From Cudoniella acicularis (Eukaryota; Ascomycota; Leotiomycetes; Helotiales; Helotiaceae): a stretch of 27,020 nt of DNA. Numbering within the stretch: position 1 is the first letter of the stretch; each line of letters opens with the position of its first letter. The stretch covers positions 1 to 27,020 of the forward strand of contig JAAMPI010000739.1 in the NCBI GenBank assembly GCA_013054445.1. Direction: 5' to 3'. The notes under the pieces were generated by a model, which was given only the letters and a program-made list of their open reading frames with translations, did no database searches and was not told the origin of the DNA. Position numbers and translations under genes: made by a program. This document shows positions 11,201-19,739 of this stretch, in pieces.

Positions 11201-14200
11201 TAGCTTCTTCTTGCAGCCCGACACCCCTTCATTTGCGAGAGCTGCGCCTGTCGTCTCGACAAATTCACTCCCAGGCAAAGCTCCGACAGAAGTGAGGAAC
11301 TTGGCATAGAGCCGAGCGACGGTAGTTTTGCCTATGAATGTCAATAATTGAGCTCGATTTTTAGTACAGAAAGGGAATAGCAATTGCTTACCAGTTCCGG
11401 GATTGCCTAACAAAGAAGCTCCGAAGCGTTTGTTTGACATATCGAGACCTTGACGCACAGCAGTATCCACCTCCAGCTTGATCGCAAGGAACTTGTCTTT
11501 TACGTCTTCCAAGCCAATCATACTCATCAAATCATCAAGAGCTTCGTTGCCTGCACCTTCGTAACGTTTGAAATGCTCCCACTGCGTCTTTGCTGATGAC
11601 CAGTCTTCTTCGTTCTCCACAGCCACTTTCTTGCTCGACGACTTAGACGCAGGAGTCGCCTGTGGTTTGGTGGAAGAATGTCGCTGCTTTTCAAGATTAT
11701 TTGCTGTTACTTTAAGCTTGGCTAGGTCCTGCTTCTTTTGCTCAAGTGCCCTGGCCGAGTCTTCAGCCTCACGGTGGTCTTGTAGAATGCGTCTCTGGTG
11801 GTCAATTTCAGCTTGATTTTCCGCAAGCTGTAGTGCATAAGCAGCCCTCTTGGTATCACGTTCGGCATCGAGTTGTGCATTTCGCTTTCGAATGCGTTCT
11901 CTCTGTCGATCTTCCTCTGCACAAATCGTGCAAGCCGTCTGAGATTTTGAGCAAAGGCGCTGGGATCTGTGCTTCTGTGAACAGACAAACTGAACCAATG
12001 CCTGGCATTCCATCTTGGAGTGGTCATACAGTTGATGGCATTTGGAAGGGCAGTAATGAGTACCACAGCTTAATTGTGTTCCGCTTGCTCATATTAGCTA
12101 AATGAATCTTGGTGTCAAGCAAGACGAACTTACCATGGCTCCGAACATCCGCCATCAGGACATTCAACGTCAAAATCACGAGCTGTCTTCAAAAGGAATT
12201 TCTTGTGCGGATGCTGCTGGCACTGGACTGGAAGACCGTCATATAGATGACCGTTCTCCTTCATGAGGCGCAGGAATGGCGTCCATGCTTGATCTGCATT
12301 GCGACTCTTAAGGAAGGTTTTCGCATTGCCAATCATGATGAGTCCGTCGCGGGCTCGAGAAAGCAGGACATTGAGTCGCTCAGGCGAAAACATGAACCCA
12401 ATGTCGCCTTTTTCGTTGCTACGCGTGAGAGATACAATGACAATCTCACTCTCTTCACCTTGGTAGTTATCTGAGGTCAAGAAGTTTAGCGAGGGCTTTG
12501 GAACATAACAGCCATTGACATACCAATCGTGGAGATCTTGATAGGGTGTTTGTTGATATTTGCGCCGGCCTCCGAAAGTAAACCTGCTCGAACGAGATCG
12601 AAGGAATCGAGATCGTTGAGAACCGGATCGTTCTCTGCCATAAGTTGATCGCGAAGGAGGCGCAGCTGCCCAAGATAAGGAGTAAGTATGACAAGCTTGT
12701 CAGTCCCGTATCCTTGTTGCCCAAGATAGCGGACGCATTTCAACACAAGGTCAACCTCGAATGAATTACTCTTGCTGGTCTTCGATTCAGGGTCCCGACG
12801 GTCTGCAAGCTCTTGGGCATCAACCTCTGGATAAATGTGGTTGAAGAAGACCACTCGGTCTCGGATCCCGCGCACCGGTGTCCGATTCAGTGTCTTGTCA
12901 GCGTCTTGAAGGCTGGGGTACGTTAAGTGCCTGACCAAAGATGAGATTTCCGGGCACATGCGGTGTTGCTTGGACAGTGTGGTGTGGGGATAGTTTGCGA
13001 GCACAAGCCGCTCAAACATGGACCGATTGAGGTCATACCCATCGCCTTTCTCGACACTGATTGCGTAATTGCTATACTTTGGACGCAACTGTTTGTGATC
13101 TCCGATGAGAATGAGCTGCTTAGTATTTGGCGACAGTGCAGTCAGAACGTGGCTTTCCAGAATTTCGCCGGCTTCCTCAACCAGGACAACTCCTGGCGCG
13201 GCATTGCGAAGATCGGAAGCATACTTGGCGGCAGCTGTTGTGGTGCAACCGATGACTCTCATGCTTTTGAGAGTCTGTGCTGTCCTCTCTCCCAGGACTT
13301 GTGCCAAACGCTGCTGGTATTTGTTGTAGCGTGAAAGTAGAGTGGTGACTTTGGACGCTTGTTCGTCCAACAGAGCGGTAGTCCAACGTTTCGTACGTTC
13401 CAGTCTAGAGTTCGCGTCCATGGCCCAAATTTCATAATGTTCCGCGGCGTGCTTTTTGAAAATACCAGCATCCTCACCTCGCGACCATCTGTCATAGAGG
13501 TAATCTGGTTTGATTTCCTTTCCACCCTTGCCAATGCGAGTCATTCCATCTTCCTCATCGGGCACAAGTAGTGCTGGATAGAAATGATCATCATCATCGC
13601 TGAACTCAAGGTAAGCAAGTATATTCTTCCACGATACTCCAGTCTGGGTATAAGACTTGAGCTCAATTGACAGCTCAGTCCGGTAGTCCTCAACGAGATT
13701 TTCCAATTTGTTGACTATCTCCCACCCGGTGCGAGATTTATTATAGCCACCAGTTCTTTGTCTCTCGAATAAATTCAAGGGTGCGGTACGTGGTGTAGAT
13801 TTTGATCCGAGTCGAACGACACTCTGCGGTGGAATCCCATTGTCCAGAAGGTCTTCAAGAAACTGGTCCAGTGCATGATTGGTATAGCTTAGAACAAGAA
13901 TAGTCTCGCTCGTGTGCTCGTACAAAGCTTTTGCGATCAAAGCACCAATAAAAGACTTGCCCGTTCCTGGTGATGTCAATAGTTGTGATTGAAAGAGCAC
14001 GCAATTGATGAACTTACCTGGCGGTCCTTGTATCAAACTCACAGACTGTCCGAGTCCAGCGATGAGAGAATCCATCTGAGATTGATCGAGATCGATAGGT
14101 TGGTCCGTTTTAAGCAGGCGTTGGATGATCGGACTGCCCTTAGCTCGCAGCTCGTCAACAAATGCGCTGTCAACGGCCACGGCAGTCTGAGATGCCTCGT

Positions 14201-15485
14201 CTGGAATTGTCCCTAGGAGGAATTGCGCGAGTGGAATATCTTTCATATCTTGAAGACATCGCAGCACAGGCTCATAGGCAAAGAACGGAGTGTCAACTTG
14301 GATATAATCAACTGGCGCTGTTCCCTTTAAAGCCAACAAAAGGGTTCTGAAAGCATCGTCTCCGCATATCTTCAAGGTGATAGCCGGAGGATCTTCAAGC
14401 AATCCAGCTTCATCTCTATCCAGGATGGCGAAAGCAACGATCTGGTCTCCTTGTAATAAACAGCCGAACGATTGATGCTTGAGAGATCGTGGATTGCTTT
14501 TGAGGTAAGTCTTTCTCTCGGCAGCAGACATCTTTGCGAACTTTTCCATGCCAAGTCCGCAGTGTAGCTTCAAAGCACATTGCTTCCATTTCTTCGACTC
14601 ACCACATTCAGTTCCAGCAAGACTAAGGCGCTCAAGGATGACAGGAGACCGTCTCCCTTTCTTCTTGCCAGTCGCGATGCGAACATCGTCCCTCAGTTCA
14701 GCAAGCATGTCTTCCCGAAGGAGGCGAAACTGGTTATCCAGGTGGATTCCGACCCGATGTTCAGGCTCAGCTTGGGCGATTTCTTTGGCCGGTCTGTAGA
14801 ATGGTTGTGTGTCCGACATGAATTCGTCTGCAGTGGGAAATATTGCTGTCTCGCGGTAGTCAACGAAGTCGTTGTCATGTCGACCTCCTGGTCCAGCGTT
14901 GTCCGGGTTGGCATTTGCGCTACTTTCTTTAGCTTTCAAGAAGTGTTTAATTTTGTAACCGAGAACGCGAGTTTCATGGGATGATGATTCCAGAAGAGAT
15001 CCTGAATTCGTTACAGATTTCGCGGTTTCCATTACTTCGATGTTGTCATTAGAAGGCATCGAGAGAAGCTCACAAAGGAGCCAAGCAAAACCTTGTGTTG
15101 CATTCTCATTGAGAGAGCCATTCTTATGCGAAACAATCAAGGCGTTCCAAAGAGTGGGAGGATCAGCAATGATGACAAGGATATCTTGAAGAAACTGGCC
15201 GCCAGAAATTTGCTTGATGGCAGGGTCAGAGATATATTCAAGAAATACTGCAATGGATTGGTTGATGTAGTTGATGGACGTGTCGAGCCTCAGAGCTCGA
15301 CGAAGTGCGTCAACAGATAGTTGCTTTGCGAAAAGTCTCTCCACACAAGTTACACGGTCGTCTTGTGCGCATAGAGCTTCCAAAAACAGCTTCGCACGAT
15401 CAGCATTAGTGATGGAGGATTTCCCAAATGCAATGGATCCAAGGAACTTGTTCAATTGGACCGCTCGATCTCCGTTGAATGCCAT
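8230..15485 (-). CDS. ZNFX1-like helicase / NF-X1 zinc finger / triple CbxX-type AAA ATPase fusion (2,307 aa)
   Basis: Exons, 5' to 3' on the minus strand: 15485-14018, 13966-12524, 12470-12134, 12068-11392, 11331-10429, 10376-9621, 9569-8230 (6,924 nt, in frame throughout). The first ATG of the frame is at 15485 and the stop is TGA. Domains: N-terminal helical region (1-470); superfamily 1 helicase of the UPF1/ZNFX1 type, with Walker A GPPGTGKS (K493), Walker B EEAG (753-756), DNYQGEE (from 971) and NVLLSRARDGL; an NF-X1-like Cys/His segment (from about 1083, CGTHYCPSKCH); a charged coiled coil (about 1115-1200). Then come three CbxX/CfqX-type AAA modules with Walker A lysines at 1310, 1588 and 1865, IDEAY Walker B motifs and NPG(F/L)xxRFP segments; a second coiled coil; and a Cys/His tail (C2278, C2293, H2298). 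All catalytic motifs look intact. ZNFX1 relatives act on RNA in silencing and antiviral responses; the role of this fungal fusion is unknown to me. RNA remodelling or defence is inference. Confidence 0.93.
9570..9620 (-). other. Intron 6 (51 bp), GC-AG type, splits the AAA3 Walker A glycine codon
   Basis: Removing 9620-9570 restores GPPGTGKTSTARKM. The donor is GCAAGT, not GT; the rest of the donor, the branch point TCTAAC and the acceptor TTACAG are standard. Without splicing the frame ends at TAA inside the intron. Confidence 0.88.
10377..10428 (-). other. Intron 5 (52 bp), 22 residues after the AAA2 Walker A lysine
   Basis: Donor GTAATC at 10428, branch-like GCTGACAT, acceptor ATACAG ending at 10377. 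Splicing joins LSNGE to VVVKNPSDFVGNVLG. Retention causes a stop. Confidence 0.88.
11332..11391 (-). other. Intron 4 (60 bp), splits the AAA1 Walker A glycine codon
   Basis: Donor GTAAGC at 11391, branch-like TTGACATT, acceptor CATAG ending at 11332. Splicing restores NPGTGKTTVARLYAKFL. The length is a multiple of three with no stop, so retention inserts 20 residues between the last Gly and the catalytic Lys. Confidence 0.92.
12069..12133 (-). other. Intron 3 (65 bp), upstream of the NF-X1 segment
   Basis: Donor GTAAGT at 12133, branch-like GCTAAT, acceptor AATTAAG ending at 12069. The acceptor was chosen because it is the one that puts the Cys/His-rich stretch CGTHYCPSKCH in frame. An earlier AG (GATATGAG-like site) would lead to a stop. 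Confidence 0.8.
12471..12523 (-). other. Intron 2 (53 bp), before the helicase DNYQGEE motif
   Basis: Donor GTATGT at 12523, acceptor CTCAG ending at 12471, branch-like TTGACCT close to the acceptor. Splicing joins KISTI to DNYQGEE, the expected order in UPF1-like helicases. Retention reaches a stop within the intron. Confidence 0.92.
13967..14017 (-). other. Intron 1 (51 bp), splits the helicase Walker A glycine codon
   Basis: Donor GTAAGT at 14017, branch-like TTGACAT, acceptor CACCAG ending at 13967. Splicing joins CCAG to GAACGG and restores GPPGTGKS. The intron is a multiple of three and has no in-frame stop, so the unspliced frame stays open with 17 extra residues inside the P-loop. 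Confidence 0.92.
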
Positions 15486-16269
15486 TAGAATATCGCAAGG
15501 AGAAGAAGTTGTGTGCCAATAGTGACCTTGTAGGGAGTAGTGGAGTCTTAAAACAGTGGTCGGTCAGCGATAAATCAGAGCATGTTGCAGGTAAATCGTG
15601 GTTGAGAGAAAATGCTTGACGTACCTCTAGCTAACAGTAGCGATAAATCTTTGTGATGTAGCCTCAAAAAATTTCAAACAATTCTCGATCGACTTGTATA
15701 TTCCCGGTAGGGGCTTGTTTCCGATGTGAGCCTTGTAGACAGGTTCGACCAGTGTAAAGGGCAGGTAAACGGGATTTCGACACTAAGAAGAGTTCCGTAC
15801 ATTCTTTTCAAGTGGGGGCTTACTTCTTCCAGGTAGTCAGTCTAAGCTCCTCAGCTGTCAATGACCAAGAATTGTAGCCTAAAAAGAAGTTCTGTGAACA
15901 CCAATTACAGTACAGTTCTGCTTCTCTTCAAAAACGAAAACAAAGAGGATAAAAAAGAAGGAATTCTAGAACCATCGAACAAGGCGTTGTGGTTGCACTG
16001 TTGCCTTCTCGCGCTACACAGCCGCATCTCTCCACCAATAGGGATCTCTAGCCGTCAAAGATAATGCAAGAAATCGAAATCGACGCGCTCAACAGCCGAG
16101 AAGCAAAGGGATTGGCCTGCCTCATGTGGTGCCAACAAACCCTACAAAAACGCCCACTTTTAGTCTCGGGACCGAGCCGCTACCTTTCTTCCGCGATCAT
16201 CAAACTCAATCTTGCTTCAGCGCGAACGATAATTGATTCAAAAGCCAGCGAGAGCGAAAATCCCACGAG
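15486..16269. promoter_or_regulatory. Shared divergent promoter region, 784 bp
   Basis: It lies between the two divergent start codons and must hold both promoters and 5' untranslated regions. CCAAT occurs at 15516-15520, close to the helicase-AAA start, and again at about 16035 (CCAATAGGG), some 235 bp upstream of the RGG gene. I see no strong TATA box and no convincing extra gene; short open frames here lack any recognisable feature. Confidence 0.6.
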
Positions 16270-17816
16270 ATGTTCTCGTCGAGCAGTTATGATCGATTTG
16301 GCGGTCGCGGTCGCGGTCGCGGTCGTGGTCGTGGTGGTTACAGTGCTGCACGTCGAGGCAGCGGACAAGAGACTCCAAGAAGTCCATCACCGCCAATCGG
16401 TCCAGTCTTGACTACCATCCGTTACAGCGAGCTGGAGGCCGATCAAGCCTCATCCAGCGATACCAAAATCACAGGCCTAGAAGATGTCGCATCGTACAAC
16501 TGGCTCAAAGCAAATGAGCCAACGATCATGACTCCTGGTTAATATTCTCACAACTTGAGTTCTCATAACATCAAAAAAGCCCTAACGTAAGAGCAGGCAA
16601 GCCTCCAAAGTGGACGCCCACAGCCAGGCCGACTAAGCTCGCGGAAGACAATCCCAACGGCACTTACTATCGAGACCTAAACGCTGCATACTTCCCATCG
16701 TATCCTATGGAGCCAGTCGTTCGTTCTATCTTCGAAGCGCGCCCTGATTTCAATGCCCGGGAAGTCGACGTCTTTGGTTGCGGAAGTACTTTTGGAAACT
16801 TGCTCAGGTTCGCCCGCAATGTCGAAACCGAGAAGCCATTTCGATTTCTAGTTGAGGTGGTGGGTAAGACAGTCTTTTTGATCCGAAGAGAGAACTCGCC
16901 AAAGGAAGTGATTGCAGACATTCGTGGCTATGGGCATAGTTTCCCTGAAGCGAACACTACCTGGGATGCCGACCTCCAGAGTTCTGATACTCATCAACGC
17001 ATCATCCGCTACCAGCTTGGTCATCTCAGCACAATCATCCGATTTGAAGCGGACGGCTATCTTGCAGAGAAAGTTGCAGCGAAAAAGACGTATGCCAGCC
17101 CGGCAAATCGGGAGATAAATGAAGACTTTCTCGTGTCAGCCCTTGCAGGAAACACCATCAGTGCGCACACGCCCAAGAACTCGGACAGCCTAAAGGTCAT
17201 TCGAGGTCAAGGATCTGTACCCCAGTCTGCAGTTTTCGATCTGAAGACGCGCTCAATCAAAAAGAAGCACCATGACACCACGGTATCCGACCAAATTCCC
17301 CGCCTTTGGATCCGCCAGATTCCATTCTTCGTTCTCGCGTACCACGACTATGGCCTCTTCAGATCAGAAGAAGTCACGGTCCGCAACATCAAACCAGATG
17401 TCGCAAGGTGGGAGAGCGATAACAAGGGAGACGTGCGTAAATTCATCGGTCTTATCAAAAAGATTGCGGACGTTGTTAAGGATACCCCGGGACGAAAGCT
17501 GGAAGTCCGGTATCGATATGGGCTTGGATTGGAACTGAGGGAGCAAGTCGAAGGAGTAGCCCCCGTCTTGCCCAATGATCTTGCTGCACAGTGGGCTGAT
17601 CAAGGTGATCGGGCGGAATCTACTGGTGTAGCTCTCGGAAATTGCTCCGTTGATGGAGCCGTAGGTCTTGAGCACAATTCTATTGAGAAAGGGGTGCCTC
17701 TTGATGAAAAGATTATTGATTCTTTGGACGATGACGAGTATGATTGGGATAAGAAGGAGGATTATACGGCATGTTCGATGGAGAGTTGTAATTACTGCGG
17801 TCATTGTTCGTACTGA
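16270..17816 (+). CDS. RGG-box protein of a fungal family often labelled geranylgeranyl pyrophosphate synthetase (495 aa)
   Basis: Exons 16270-16537 and 16597-17816. The 59-bp intron (donor GTTAAT, branch-like CCTAACGT, acceptor GAGCAG) joins TIMTPG to KPPKWTPTARP. The ATG at 16270 is the first in frame and begins MFSSSSYDRFGG. Residues 11-24 are an RG/RGG repeat, typical of RNA-binding and arginine-methylated tails. The body carries blocks such as VFGCGSTFGNLLRFARN, RGYGHSFPEANTTWD and LAYHDYGLFRSEEV that, from memory, are conserved in many ascomycete proteins of unknown function. The tail is acidic (DSLDDDEYDWD) and ends with four clustered cysteines (C-x4-C-x2-C-x2-C). The isoprenoid label seems unsupported: the only DDxxD-like string is in the acidic tail. 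An RNA-related role is inferred from the RGG box and the divergent pairing with the helicase gene. Confidence 0.9.
16303..16338 (+). repeat. GGTCGC hexanucleotide repeat coding the RG tract
   Basis: Six tandem hexamers (GGTCGC, drifting to GGTCGT and GGTGGT) encode the Gly-Arg repeat of the RGG protein. Such repeats vary in length by slippage without shifting the frame. Confidence 0.85.
16538..16596 (+). other. Intron of the RGG-box gene (59 bp)
   Basis: The donor GTTAAT follows ACTCCTG and the acceptor AGAGCAG precedes GCAAGCCTCC. The CCTAACGT branch point lies about 10 bp before the acceptor. The summed exon length, 1,488 nt, is a multiple of three. Confidence 0.88.
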
Positions 17817-18673
17817 GAGTTTGAAGGGATAGGGGTCATTTATATCAGAAGGGGTTGCTTGATGAACAGATGCTTAATGGATGGTTGCTCAATGGAAGAG
17901 TTGGTGGTAATGATCAGACAACGCGACGCGGACGAAAGTTGAGTTTTGAACTGTGCACAGAATTTCCTATTAAAGGGACTATATTATTTAATTATTATGA
18001 GGGCAATCACTATTTGCCAAGGTTTTCAATAGTGCCTGGTTATGGCATTCACCATCTTGATTATCGATTTGAGTCGTGGAAGGGTTAGGTGATGGACATG
18101 CCATGTCGTTACGGTGGTGTATCACGGCGAAGATGATAGTCATAGCATCCGCGTCATCTTCAGGCAACGGAATCTCTTTCTTTGAGCCAGTTAGGCCAGA
18201 GCGTTGACCTTCCCTATAGAGAGGCCCAAGTATTGCTTTGAAAACTTTCGAGGCGCTTTGGAGGAGGCAGGAGTGGACGCATAATCGAGCTTCGTCGGGT
18301 CCAATGACAAGGGTGGTGGCACCATCGGTAGTAATTTTATCATATGAATTGTTTTCTCCTATGCTTCAAAGTTTCCAGTTAATCAAGTCTTTATTGTTTG
18401 CATGGGCTAAGCGGGGTCAGCTAGTTTTTCGATTCCCATCATTACAACTGATACAGTATCAGTATGTTCATTCTTCTTCAAAGAAGTATAATATTTCCGA
18501 TTATTCACTACCTCCTCGCGTATTGAACGTCCTTCAGCAGGTTGTTGAATAAAGTCGTCTTTGAATTTGTTTGTTTACAGGATGACCGGGGGAGCACTAT
18601 CGAACTCCTCAGGTCGCAGTCCTTCAATGGGGTCAATTTTCGAGGATAACAGTACTAACCGCCATAAAAATAC
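17817..18673. other. Convergent intergenic region, no gene seen
   Basis: It lies between the 3' ends of the RGG gene and the C2H2 gene. Open frames at 17855-18088 and 18238-18552 have no recognisable domain and no gene-like features, so I do not call them. A weak similarity links about 17690-17720 with 17845-17870 (AGGGG...GCCTCTTGATGAA against AGGGG...GCTTGATGAA), perhaps a small old duplication of the gene end. Confidence 0.5.
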
Positions 18674-19603
18674 TTACTTCCTAGCTCTTTTTGACGGCTT
18701 TTCCTCCCCTGTTCCTGCTTGTATGTTTACCGATATCTCGGAAAGTACCTTTGCGTTCCTGTGCCTATCCCTTCGCGAAATTTTTGCCCTCTGTATGTTA
18801 TGGACATGGCTTAAATGACTCGTTAGTTCTGTAGGTGTCATGTTCTCCTGATAAGAACAAGTCTTTGGAAAGCAAGGGCAGGAATGAACTGAATCTGTAT
18901 CGGCGCCGTCGAAATGCATAGCTATGTGCTTTTGGTAATCGGCACGAGTGAGGAGGTTCATTGCCCTTGGGATTCTCTTAGAAGGCGAAAGACTTTCATT
19001 ATGAAGGCAAAACGGGCAGAAAGACGGAATTGTGCGTCGTCCATTATCATACTGGCCCGTATATCCATGCTCTATCACTAAACTCCACACCTCCTCCCAG
19101 TGTATGTTGAAATGCTCGTCTTTGCCAGGACCAAAGTGGTCCCACTCCAAAAAGTGCTCACAAATCCCACACCATAAGACTGATTCAGCCCTAGTAGGAC
19201 TCAGACTATGCTCCTGGTATAAATGGCGGAGATAAGTCTGTTCCGATGAGAAGATTGAGATTGTTGACAAATGTACCTTTGAATGCTTAGTACTAATGCT
19301 TGGAGAAGTCGTGAGAACAGCACAACCGTCATAGTAACAATGCCACACCCCATGAGGAATGCTACCGACTGCGTGATGGAGCTTGTGGTGTGTCAATGTA
19401 TGACCGAAGACATGCCCAGCCTGCTCCTGGCGAGTCTTGGATCGCGCCCACCCGCACAGTTTCGGGTTCTGCTTCTTGGTACGTCCTTGGGAATGATATG
19501 TGCAAGGCACGTCTAGAGGCAAGAGATGCTTCTCGAACGCCTCCTCTGCAGCGCGTCGCACGGCACAGGATGATGATATGTCACCAAGTACGGTGAGCCA
19601 CGC
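18674..19603 (-). pseudogene. C2H2 zinc-finger protein, 5'-truncated
   Basis: The open frame runs from 19603 (upstream stop TAG at 19604-19606) to TAA at 18674. A GTG codon at 19561 has sometimes been read as a start, but the first in-frame ATG comes only about 199 codons later, inside the conserved part, so the true 5' end is missing or in an unseen exon. Zinc-binding patterns are clear. One classical finger begins CYYDGC (C-x4-C-x12-H-x3-H). A second region, CPFC, pairs with HIAMH, and a third, CPCFPKTC, pairs with HLSHVH; the region near RHLYQEH is similar. The C-terminus is basic (KRARK). Fungal C2H2 proteins of this style are common and uncharacterised, often as the end of longer proteins. 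The 5' side runs into a transposon island within about 140 bp, so truncation by insertion or deletion is the likely cause. A functional gene with an upstream exon cannot be excluded. Confidence 0.65.
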
Positions 19604-19739
19604 CTATCGCTAGATAGCATGGCATAGTTTGATGGGGTGCGACGAAGGAGGGTCGTATAAGAAATAACACAGAGCTGCTCCACAGCTCCCTATGTTGGGT
19701 AGGGGATAGCGCTTGTGATAGTATAAGAATACGGTTAGT

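Noticed and set aside
11332..14017. Treating the two frame-neutral P-loop introns as coding sequence
   Set aside because: Both have good donors, branch points and acceptors, and including them would break universally conserved Walker A motifs.
15745..15775. tRNA B-box-like GGTTCGACCAG
   Set aside because: It does not fit the GGTTCGANTCC consensus, and no A box or cloverleaf could be built around it.
16064..16411. Plus-strand open frame overlapping the promoter and first exon of the RGG gene, with a Val/Ala run
   Set aside because: The run is the out-of-frame reading of the GGTCGC repeat; the RGG frame with its intron is clearly the real one.
17730..17755. DDxxD-like motif (DDEYD) as evidence for a prenyl diphosphate synthase
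   Set aside because: It lies in a short acidic C-terminal tail, and neither a second Asp-rich motif nor an enzyme-like context is visible.
18238..18552. 104-codon plus-strand open frame between the RGG and C2H2 genes
   Set aside because: No recognisable domain, no clear promoter or intron signals, and AT-rich codon use; more likely chance.
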